Shown one piece after another: positions 54,870-64,000 of a stretch of 64,000 nucleotides of DNA; the stretch's first letter is position 1; each line of letters starts with the position of its first letter. The DNA lies in contig JAFMOC010000827.1 of the NCBI GenBank assembly GCA_019802505.1, forward strand, positions 23,298 through 87,297, written 5' to 3'. The DNA comes from Corydoras sp. C115 (Eukaryota; Chordata; Actinopteri; Siluriformes; Callichthyidae). Made by a program: the position numbers and the translations under genes. Below the pieces are notes generated by a model. The model ran no database searches, was not told where the DNA came from, and was given only the letters and a program-made list of their open reading frames with translations.

Positions 54870-57800
54870 TTACAACTTTTCATTTGTTTTAATGCATTGG
54901 GGTTATTCTCCACATTGCTACAGCACATGAACTGGAGTATTACAAATATAACATTCTCTCCTCTTACACTTTTATCAAACACTCTCTCATTCGAATTCCA
55001 TGCACTGACAATCACTGAACCGGTTAAATGTAATTTTCTTGTCATCTATCGTCCCCCAGGTCAACTAGATAACTTTGTCGAGGAATTTGATATGTTATTA
55101 TAATCTCTCCCAGATGATGGTTGTCCTCTTGTTGTCCTCGGCGATTTCAACATTCACTTAGACCGACCGTACGCCGCTGAGTTTTTTTTTCTCGATCTCA
55201 TCCTCCAGCCTGGACCCTCATCTACTCCGCACCTCAGCTACCCACCCCCGGGCCTGGTAACCAGCTCGACCTTTCATCATGACGCGCGCTCATGTCTCTC
55301 TTCTGACATACACATCACTCCACTTCATAAATCAGAACCACTTCTTCATACAGTTTTCTCTGTCTCTCTTTCCACCCCTTCTCCCGTGATCATCAGTAAA
55401 AAACATCTCAGGTACGTCACAAATCTTAGTGCTCTCTCCTAAAACACTCTTTGCCGACTTTTGGTTTTCTTTTTTACAGATGCCCTTCCTAGCATCAGTA
55501 ACTTCTATAACCTTGACAACCAACACTGCATCAAGGCAACATTTCTGGCCTCCACCTTGGCTTCATGTCTTGATCAGGTCTGTCCAAAATGCCACCAGGA
55601 AAACACATAGTTCCTCGTCTAGTCCCTAGGCTCACGGAGACGCGTCGGAAGCAACGTACTTCTCTTCGTTCCGCCGAAAGAAAGTGGCCGTTAAAGGTCT
55701 GGGGTCTGGTCCCCCCCCTCCAGACTTAGAAATCCCCATAAACCAGCTCCCTCCAACTTGCCACTTTTTTTCCTCCCAAGGATGTAACGGCTGCTTAATA
55801 CCTTGTTCATTCCAGTACAAGGCTAACCATGCCATCCTCCAGATGCCCCCTCAACCATTATTCCAGTACTTTTTTTCCAACTTCCATAACTAACCCCTTC
55901 CTTCCCCCTCTCCCCCATCCCTAACCACTTTTTCCCCTCTGTTCCAGCTGATGTAAATTTGCAAAACTTTTTTTTTTTTTTTCAGAAAAAAAAACTGAGA
56001 GCCAATTCCAGCAAACCTCCCTTTTTTTTCAGTAACCTCACCAATATTCCCACAGACACTAACATCTCACACAATCAAGCCCCATCCACCCCCCCTCCTC
56101 CCCTCCCTTCCTCCCCCTGTACCACAGAATTCTTTTTGACATCCCCTGCAAATTCTTCCTTGGCCAGTAACCCAACTTCACTTTGCCCCCCTTTTGGAAT
56201 TTCCCATCCCATTCCACACCGTCCTTTCCAGTCCCATTTTGCCCCCCCTCCTCCATCACACCAGCTTCTCACACACATTACGTTGGATAAAATCTTTGAA
56301 AACATAAGACTTAAATTCATCTAATTGCATTTGTGGTAGCGTTAAACGCAATAATCAACCCTTCCCTCAATGATTTCTGAAAAATCTAGTGGTAAGCAGA
56401 AAATAATATAGTACAAGAGTTTTAAATACCTTTAACCCCATAAATCTAAAAAAGAGCCCTTGTTCTCATTAATTACACAAAGACAACATCCCTGTATGTT
56501 AGACCCAATACCAACCCAAATCTGCTTAAAGACCCCTCCCTACCAAATATCACAGAGCCTTTTTAATAAACATTATAAATTCATCACTTAAAAATAGGCT
56601 ATGTCCCCAAAAATCTGAAGTGTGCAGTCATTAAACCATTACTTAAAAAACCTAATTTTAGATCCTCTAATACTGTCCAACTATAGACCAATATCAAACC
56701 TTCCTTTTGTCTCTAAAATCCCTAGAAAAATAGTGTTCAAGGGCCAGCTGAATCGCCATCTTCTAGCTAATAACGTTCATGAAGTTTTTCAGTCAGGTTT
56801 TAGTCTCACCATAGCACTGAGACAGCCTTAATTAAAGTTGTTAATGACTTATTAATGTGTCCTTGATAATAACCAAATCTCTTTTCTTGTATTATTAGAT
56901 CTCTTAGTGCAGCCTTTGACACTATAGACCATAACATCTTAGTTTGATAGATTAGAAAACATTGTGGTGTTACAGGATCTGCCACTCCAGTGGTTTAAAT
57001 CCTACCTGACTGATCGATATCAATTCACCTGTGTTAACAGACCTAATATTCTGATCTCGTCTTAAAGTTAAATATGGTGTCCCCACAAGGGTCAGTTCTG
57101 GGTCCACTCCTATTTGCATTATATATGCTTCCATTGGGATCCAATTATTCCGTAAACATGGAAAATCTGTTTTCCACTCATATGCAGATGATTACACAGT
57201 TTATATGTTTCAGCGTAAACCTAATGATGGTATGTTTCATCGTCCCACCTAGAGCTCGAGGACTGCCATACCAAGATATTAAAATGTGGGATCCCGTCAA
57301 AAAACTTCCTACTGCTAAATTCTTGGATAAAACAGAGCTTTTCTGATAGTTGGACCCAAGGACAAAATTAACAAAGCTGTTCTAACACTATGTTAAACCT
57401 TGATAACTCTTTAATTCAGACCCAGTTCATCTGTAAAATAATCCTCGGTGGGGTCATTAATTGATGGCGCAGATCTCTCCGTTACACAAAGCACATTAGC
57501 AATATCACCCACCTAGAAATAGCATTTTCTTACTCCCTCTCTGGAGACATTTCGTAAGCTACCGCAGAATGATCCTCTCACATGCCAAGATGCAAAAAAA
57601 ATCTAATTCCATGCTTTATTACTCTCCCAAGGTTAGCTAATCATGTAGATTTCAATTCTGACAGGATGTTCTACTAAACTCATTACGATAATATTTACAA
57701 TTTTTGTGCAGAAATGCTGCAGCTAGAAGTTTTAACTAAAATCCAGGAAAGTTTTGATCATTATATACACTCCGTGTGTATCATAACTCTGCCAACGGGC

Positions 57801-58955
57801 TAACCAGTTAAGCTTTCGTGTCCAGTTTTGAAGCTACAATCAATTTTATTCAGAGTAACATATTAAAATTTTAACATACAAATCTAGGCTCCACAGTATG
57901 GTCGACGTGAGCTGATTTCAATTGTACCCCAGACGGTACACGTGAGCTCAGATCTCAATGTGCTGGTCTACTCGTAGCTCTCCTAGAATTTTAAATAAAA
58001 TTAGTCGTGGGTGGAGCTGGTCGATAGTCTCCCAACAAGGCTACGATCAACTTTGGAATAGCCTTCAGTTACTGTTCGTGATTCTGAATCACTATTAATC
58101 TTTAAAAAATAAACCATAAAAAAACACATTTATTTAATCTTGCGTTTAACAAAAAATAAATCATGTAGATAAAGATGTAGATCTCAGACTGTGGCTGTGT
58201 AATGGGGGGTAAATCTCTGCTGCATCAGTGTATGCTGGCATTTCACCATCTATTCACCCACCTCATCATAATGGGGGGGGTGTGAGCGCTGCAAATGATG
58301 CTGTTCCGGGGCGCCATCTCAATATGTAGAGTCTGCAGTTATCCAGTGATCCCTCTTCTTAGTTTATGCTGCTCTAGTCAGTGATGCCGGAGTCACATGC
58401 CTGCACTGTAGGTCAATTAATTACTTTATTAATTAAATGGCCGTGCTTTATTATTAGCTCTAACTCCCTTCCTTTTGTACTGCTTTCTTTTGAAGGTGTC
58501 CCCCGGCGCTTCCTGGAGATCGTGTCCATGGCTCTGCTTACGAATTAACTACTAGTAGGATCGCTGGACAAGGCGTTCTGCAGGACGACGCCCCTCAACT
58601 CGCGACTCACAATATAGTGTTTTATCTAGGTGTTAGTTCTTTTCTTCCCAAATTGTTTACAGTATGCATGGACATGCCGATGTTCTAACACTGTATGTTG
58701 CTGACCCTGCCGCCGCTCAAGGTAGGATGAGCATCCGCCCAACTGAGGTCCTTGGCTGCTCCCTCCAAAAAGTTCATTCCTTAAAATAACAACATTTAAA
58801 GGAGTTTTTTCTTAGCACACTGTCGCTTCGGCTTGCCTCTTTGGGGGCTTTAAAGGCTATTTCATCTGTAAGCTGCTTTTTGCGAACATAGCCCTACTGT
58901 TGCTAAAAAGCGCCCTATATAAATACAAAATCGACTGAGCTTGACTTGACTTGAC
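54870..58955 (+). mobile_element. L2-clade LINE, long but heavily degraded
   Basis: Recognisable in order: the end of the endonuclease (VIYRPPGQLDNFVEEFD, then LGDFNIHLD, 55040-55160), a scrambled C-rich middle (55620-56330), RT (NYRPISNLPFVSKIP with many breaks, 56620-57350), C-terminal pieces (57400-58130), and a 3' UTR ending GCTTGACTTGACTTGAC (58940-58955), the known tail repeat of this L2 family. Stops and frame changes are spread all along. Some may be assembly error and not biology. Confidence 0.75.
56622..57346 (+). pseudogene. L2 reverse transcriptase remnant
   Basis: Short frames carry LSNYRPISNLPFVSKI, a Gln-Ser-Gly-Phe motif (FQSGF), LSAAFDTIDHNIL (broken) and PQGSVLGPLLFALYMLPLG (57077-57130). 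The YADD box falls in a frameshifted stretch (ATGCAGATGATTACACAG near 57181). It cannot make an enzyme. The segment 56748-56945 is also the source type of the fragment inside the SINE at 20505. Confidence 0.7.
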
Positions 58956-59089
58956 ACACATCATAACTGAACATTAATCATTATTCACGTCAGGGACTGT
59001 TCCAAATTGTTTTTAAACAGGCAACCATAAGTCAAACCCCCCCCCCCGACCTAAAAAAACCTTCTCACCGCTAAACCCAAATTTCTCAG

Positions 59090-61200
59090 GTCGAGAAGCT
59101 ACATACCTTGTTTATCTTTTTACCTGTTTCCTGTCTAAACACTCACCTGTATTGAAACGGGTATTCCGGGTGGCTATGCACACAGGTCTCCCAATTTCTT
59201 TCGGATCCACGAATAATCTACATGATCCCCAATCAATCTGGTGTTAGACTGGTTTTAGAGGTGGTCACTCATCCGAGGACAGAACATAATTGCTCGCATG
59301 TAAATTGACTCAACTTAAATCCTGCCGCAAAGCCAAATCTCAATCCTCTCGTCCTCATTTTTTTAGACCTTTCTGCCAGACTTTTGATACAGTAACATCC
59401 ATCCAGATTCTACTGTCCAACGCTAGCTTGAATTAGGCTTTTCTTGACCACGAAACTGGAATGGTTTCGATCCTATCTCACAGGAAAGGACCTTGCAAAG
59501 GTGTACATGAGAATGGGGGGAGATCTCTAACTCTCACCAATGTACGCACTGGTGTTCGTGCCTCAGAGCTCTTGTACGTGGTCCTCTTCATTTCGCTCTT
59601 GTTATGTTCTCCTCTACCCTACTTCTCTACTTTACATGACACACTGAGCCACAGTCATAGCAGTTGCGCCCCCAATCCGTTTTTTCATATTCTATAACCA
59701 CTTTGGCCTATGAGTTTTGTTGGCGAGGATAGGCAAAGCCTGTGGGGGGGCGGGATTTTTTTTTTTTTTTATTGGCGTGGGGGGCGGGGTTTGTGCGAGG
59801 GGGCATGTGACCACGATACACTTCAAAATCGACTTGCGTAGTCGACACCACATATGTCAATCGCGGTATTGTGCGACATCCACCGTCAGCACTGACATAT
59901 ATCTGTCCTCCGTAATGAAGGATCACGCTGTCATACATCAAGATGTAAACTTAGAATAGAACTAGAGAGCTATGCCATCATGCTATCCCAGGCCTATCAA
60001 AACCCTCGAGATTCTACTAACAAAATCTTGACCTGAACCCTTCCAAATTATGATCGGCTTCGACAATTTTGCCAGTCGATGTCGGTGTGCGACAGAACCT
60101 TTGGTTAAGCTTCATCAATAGAACTCCCACCTTAAACTCTCTGATCCATATCTATCAAGATACCGCCCGCTTCTTGTAGATTCCTATCTTTACAAACATA
60201 AAGAGAAAGATCAGACCCTTTTTGCACGTGAAACGATGCCTACCAAATCTGCTTGTTCAAGCCCTAGGTCTCGGATCCCGGTCTATAGATGTATTGCTTG
60301 AATGCGCTAACTTGTCGGTATCCCAGCTTCCACAGTCAGACGCCTGCTTACAATAAACTGATTCAAATAACTCTGCATCTACCGAAAATCACTTGTGTTT
60401 GTAATACCAGCCCAAGCTGAACTCATGGTCACTGTCCATCTACTCACTTCCATCCATTGGCACTTACCTGTAAGCAGGCGCTTGCGCATTCAGTACAAGT
60501 CCAACTCGGACTCTGGAATACAGACCCATTTCTGGATCTTCCGCCATGCATACCTTCACATCGTATCTTTTCAAATAATAACACCTCGTCCACTGCGTTC
60601 ACTTCGCATAACCTGGAGCTGATGATTGGCCTGACTGGCGATGATGTTCCACCCGCGTACCCCGAGCGAGCTAATTCTCAACTCCGTGGCGGGTCACGAT
60701 TTGCAAAAAAAAAATTACATAAAAAAGAAATGGATAGGAAGCGATCTTAACCCAACTCCTTGTGTGAGCCCGTAATGGCTAGAATATTTAACATACGTTT
60801 GACACAGTTATTTTATAAGAAAAAAGCTACTTAAGGACGACATACTCTTTAACAAATAACGACTGTTGTAAAAAAATAAAATAAATTAAAAAAGCAAAAA
60901 CCTAAAAAGGTATATATTAAGAACGGGGGGGCGTGATGGAGGGGGGTACAACAAAGGGGGGCTGCCAAGCGAGGCGGGCTCATGGGGTGTGCAAGACTAA
61001 AACTCTTATACTATAGCAGTAGAGAATAACAATAAGGTTTGAGATATGACGTTAATCAGTTACTAGTATGAGTTTTCTCCATGGCTTTGCCTGAACTTGT
61101 GGTTGTTACTCATTTGGTAAAGTCTGCGCTTATTAAGGATTAAACGCGGGTCTGATACAATGCTAAAACTATCCGATGCAATTTTTATGGACAGAAATGA
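59090..61200 (+). mobile_element. L2 LINE copy with pervasive small indels
   Basis: Alignable by eye with 51143-52420 from end to end (for example TTTTTTAGACCTTTCTGCCA, GATCCTATCTCACAGGAA, TTTCTGGATCTTCCGCC and the final CTCCATGGCTT-TGCC). There is an extra or changed base every 5-20 nt, so no frame survives. A GC-rich insertion (59730-59830) interrupts it. Confidence 0.75.
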
Positions 61201-61798
61201 AGACACACACCTGAAATATTCGGATAGATTGCCGAAAAGATGAAACATCTGGTTTTAGTAGGCCATGGCTATCGTATACCAAACCGATGCAGATAGTATT
61301 ATACATATCATTATTAAACACATAGTCTTATGTTAGCGTCATAAATCTACATGTTGTTAGTGAACACACACAAACCACACACACACATTAAACAAGCGAT
61401 AAAGAAAATAATCAATAGGTTTACTAAACCTTTTTGTGAAATTCGAACCATTACTACAATTTTTATCCTTGCCCAGAAATTCAGGCAAGAAAGCGACAAA
61501 ATGAACAACGGCCCAAAACTCAAAGATGATACTGCGACTTCATCCCATCAGGAAGCAGTGAAACTCTTGGTCAAAGCAACATGGATGTTCGGGTCTGCAT
61601 GAGACCACGTGATCCCTCTTTACAGGTAAAATGGTTCGGCGAGGCGCTACTAAGTCATGGCTCCCACACACAAAGACAATGGAATTTCAAACTTTTAAGG
61701 AAACTTTTATGTCCGGGATACTCTATACCAGTAAAAATACAATACAAAAAGCTTACATTCATGCAATTAATTATGTCCGATAGCATCTTATTCATCAT
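61201..61798. other. Sequence with no recognised feature
   Basis: AT-rich. Short frames show no family resemblance. Base-level quality of this part is doubtful. Confidence 0.35.
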
Positions 61799-62192
61799 TA
61801 GGGTAGCACGACTGGTCGCAGCGGGGTTTTTTCCCCATTGCCCATTCCAGGGCCGAAGGAGAAAAGTCGAGGTGAGCTGGGCATGATAGAACCAGGGACA
61901 GGTCACGCCAATCCCATCGGTTGGGGCTACTGGGGCGCAGGGGCACAACTCCACACAAACACCACTCTACTCATATATGGTGGTCGAAGTTACGTTAGAG
62001 AATGAAAAAAAACTCTTTGATCCATGTTTTGTGGACTGGGGGTTGGGAGAGGAGGAAACTCGGCGAGAACCCGGATGGAAACCCATCGCAGACACATGGA
62101 AAACCCTTCCACCCCCCCAGATGGGGATTCGAACCGGAAATCCCTAGCGCTGAGAAAGGCGAACATGCTAACCACTAAGCCACCGTTGCGCC
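61799..62192 (-). mobile_element. SINE-A copy with pervasive small insertions
   Basis: Complete from the tail side (GGGTAGCACGACTGG region) to GCTAACCACTAAGCCACCG, but lengthened by many one- or two-base insertions relative to every other copy. Confidence 0.8.
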
Positions 62193-62699
62193 TACAAATC
62201 TTGTACAATGAAATGAAAATTAGAATGGATTTAAGAAATTAGAAAGAAACACCATGATCTGAACAAACATTCATTTTAGTGTTAAAAACCTCAGTTCTTT
62301 CTCACCCCGTCGCCACAAAAACTTAATTCTTATTAGGAAATGAACCAGATAAAAAGAATTGAGTCAATTTTTTGAGTTTCGCAGGATGGGATTCAAAACC
62401 CCGTTCAAACCCCCCAACAGATTAGCAGTCGTCGCCTTAACCACCGTCCCCTCAACTATGCAAACCTTTTTCTTTTGGTGGAGGTGTGGGGAAAATGAAC
62501 CCAGCTGGAGTAAATTCGGGGAAATATTTTCCAATTTGGAACGAAACCGAAGAAACCTATACTTTTATTCTGAAAAATGAAATAAGTCGATTTTATTTTA
62601 AAAAATTATGTTTTATTTTTAATATTTTCAAGAGTCATGATTTTTGACGTAAATTAAACTTCAAAATCATATGAGATCCATATGCTGGGGGCCGCTCTG

Positions 62700-63050
62700 C
62701 TTTACCTAACTTACGTTTTTAAAGCAGCCCTGGCCCGGGATGAACCCGGGGCAACTGCTTGGAAGGCGCTATTTGTAACCCCCTATACCCCCCATGCCTG
62801 AAGGGGCTTGCAAAAAGGAAAAACGAAGAAAAGGCAGAAATTAAGGCATAGCAAAAAAACGGACAGGGAAAAAAAACGGGCAGAAGCTCTGAAAATGCAG
62901 ATTTTACACTTTCCCTTTCGGGAGTTTCAAAAAACCTGCAGCAGCACTTTGGCTTACCATCACCCCGTGGACTTGAACCCACAAATCCCTGGCTTTGGGA
63001 ACACCCCCGTGCCCCAAAAACATTAGGCCAATGGGGGACTGGGAAACATG
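62700..63050. repeat. Distorted copy of 53990-54780 without the SINE
   Basis: It contains a tRNA-Gly-like piece (CAACTGCTTGGAAGGCGC, minus), GCATAGCAAA-AACGGACAGGG, CTGCAGCAGCACTTTGGCTT and a tRNA-Arg-like piece, in the same order as at 54.0-54.7 kb. The SINE-A of that region is absent here. Confidence 0.7.
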
Positions 63051-63349
63051 TTTTGGTTGGAAAATGAAAATTTGGGGTTTTTGGGGCTTACCCACTGTGC
63101 AAATTAGTTTTTACATTTTTAAACCATTCTATTTTGCTTCTAAATCTACATGCTAGTGAAAAAACCCCCCAAACAACAAACACCCTAACGCTGACATTAC
63201 CAAGGGGAGTCTTTCTAAAAATGCCGGGACTTCTGTTTCTGGTTTAAAAAAAAAAAAAAAAAATTTTAAAAAAAAAAAAAAAAAAAAAAATTTTAATTAA
63301 TATATATATAATTTACTCCCCTTTTATCACCACCTTACCAGGTGGGGGT

Positions 63350-63460
63350 TTTTCCTCACCCGAGAGGGACTTGAACCCACAATCCCGGTTGGACCCAGTG
63401 AAATTAGGCCACTGGGGCTACAGTGGGGAAAAAATGCTTTCCAGTCCCAGAAGAATTTAA
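63350..63460. repeat. Further distorted copy of the tRNA-Arg-like segment
   Basis: GGGACTTGAACCCACAATCC, ATTAGGCCACTGGGG and CAGAAGAATTTAAAT parallel 54665-54770. Confidence 0.55.
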
Positions 63461-63469
63461 ATAAAACAC

Positions 63470-64000
63470 GGCCAGGGGGCTTTGGGCACTGCGGCCATGT
63501 GTCTTTGGGAAATCGAAGAAGGAGATGAGCGTCAATGATCACCACGGGGTGAGTTGGACAATGGCGGGGGGAAGATGCCGGTCGAAACCCAGGGAGACCC
63601 CCAAACGTTAGTGAGGTTTTGGGGGAAAGTTGGCAGAAGAAACCCCTCAGAAAAAGTGTTCAACTCTACCTCCGTCAGAGCTTCACCACATTCCGGGGGA
63701 GGTGGGGGACATTAGCCTGAATGGGCCCTGTTCCGTTCCCCATTTTGCAAAAAACCCGGGTTGGGAGGAGTTAGTTTGCTTTGGAAAGTGATTTTTGGTC
63801 GGGTCCCAAAGATTTGGCAAAAGTAGGCACTCAGGGAAAAAGGTGCCCCCAACACGTAATATGGGAGGGGAAAAGCACTGTTGATTCGACTGGGGACGTC
63901 ATTAGGCGGTGGAAGGAATACTTCAAGGACTTTCAATCCACCAATATCCCCCGGAGAGGGGGAGAGCAGAGGCCCGGGGGGGAAAGGGTTTTTCCCATCA
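63470..64000 (+). mobile_element. RTE/Rex3-like LINE fragment, runs off the window
   Basis: GAAATCGAAGAAGGAGATGA, GAAACCCAGGGAGACC-CCAAACG and TCAACTCTA-CTCCGTCAGAG belong to a common fish RTE-type element. Near 63885-63930 the frame gives STGDVIRRWKEYFKDF, the conserved GxVIxRWxEYF stretch before the RT domain. Homopolymer changes break the frame. Confidence 0.55.

Noticed and set aside
55959..56324. Pro/Ser/Phe-rich frame of 121 codons
   Set aside because: It is the distorted proline-rich linker of a degraded L2 element, not a separate gene.
61351..61886. Two overlapping plus-strand frames of 80-100 codons
   Set aside because: No domain resemblance, AT-rich low-quality region, and the second frame overlaps a distorted SINE.

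Overview
This is animal nuclear DNA, almost certainly from a teleost fish. The evidence is the combination of an AT-rich background, a Tc1 transposon, L2, Rex1-like and RTE/Rex3-like LINEs, a vertebrate chromovirus (Ty3/gypsy), dense tRNA-derived SINEs and fish-type C2H2 zinc-finger exons with TGEKP linkers. The species cannot be named from the sequence. I see no bacterial-style operons, no CRISPR array and no rRNA gene.

Layout. 0-2.7 kb: a candidate solo LTR, a Rex1/CR1-type LINE tail and a broken zona-pellucida-domain gene fragment on the minus strand. 2.7-7 kb: decayed tRNA genes (Phe, Gln), a long TA microsatellite holding a 1.6 kb Tc1 element, and an intron-containing tRNA-Leu(CAA). 9.2-10.4 kb: one uninterrupted 13-finger C2H2 exon (minus). 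11.7-28.7 kb: SINE-rich DNA with a large foldback palindrome (about 14.6-18.2 kb), L2 and RTE tails and a decayed piggyBac element (24.6-27.3 kb) carrying three nested SINEs. 27.7-33 kb: candidate duplicated 5' exons and a second C2H2 gene whose finger exon is split by about 0.87 kb of foreign sequence. 33.6-37.5 kb: a second inverted duplication. 37.5-38.8 kb: gypsy fragments in opposite orientations. 39.8-46.1 kb: a nearly complete but disabled chromovirus with both LTRs, sitting next to a 160 bp exon that looks like a DUF4806-type coding exon (minus). 46.6-50.4 kb: SINEs, tRNA pseudogenes and a 5'-truncated Rex1/CR1 LINE with an open reverse-transcriptase frame. 51-54.7 kb: a second copy of the 2.8-4.2 kb block, now carrying an L2 and a SINE that the first copy lacks, followed by tRNA-Gly and tRNA-Arg pseudogenes. 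54.9-64 kb: degraded L2 and RTE copies whose many small indels look like uncorrected long-read error at a contig end.

How it fits together. Few genes here look able to make a product: the 13-finger protein, possibly the split zinc-finger gene, possibly the DUF4806-like exon's gene, and the tRNA-Leu. Everything else is mobile or duplicated DNA. Paralogous blocks recur in the window (2.8-4.2 / 21.5-21.8 / 51-53.9 kb; 4.5-6.6 / 12.3-12.6 kb; 6.9-7.1 / 22.7-22.9 kb). Several pair a copy holding a transposon with a copy lacking it, so they give relative insertion dates. The mix of C2H2 genes, decayed tRNA clusters and repeats resembles the heterochromatic, zinc-finger- and tRNA-rich arm known from zebrafish chromosome 4; that comparison is inference. 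I found no convincing new multi-gene system. The most unusual structure is the foldback palindrome.
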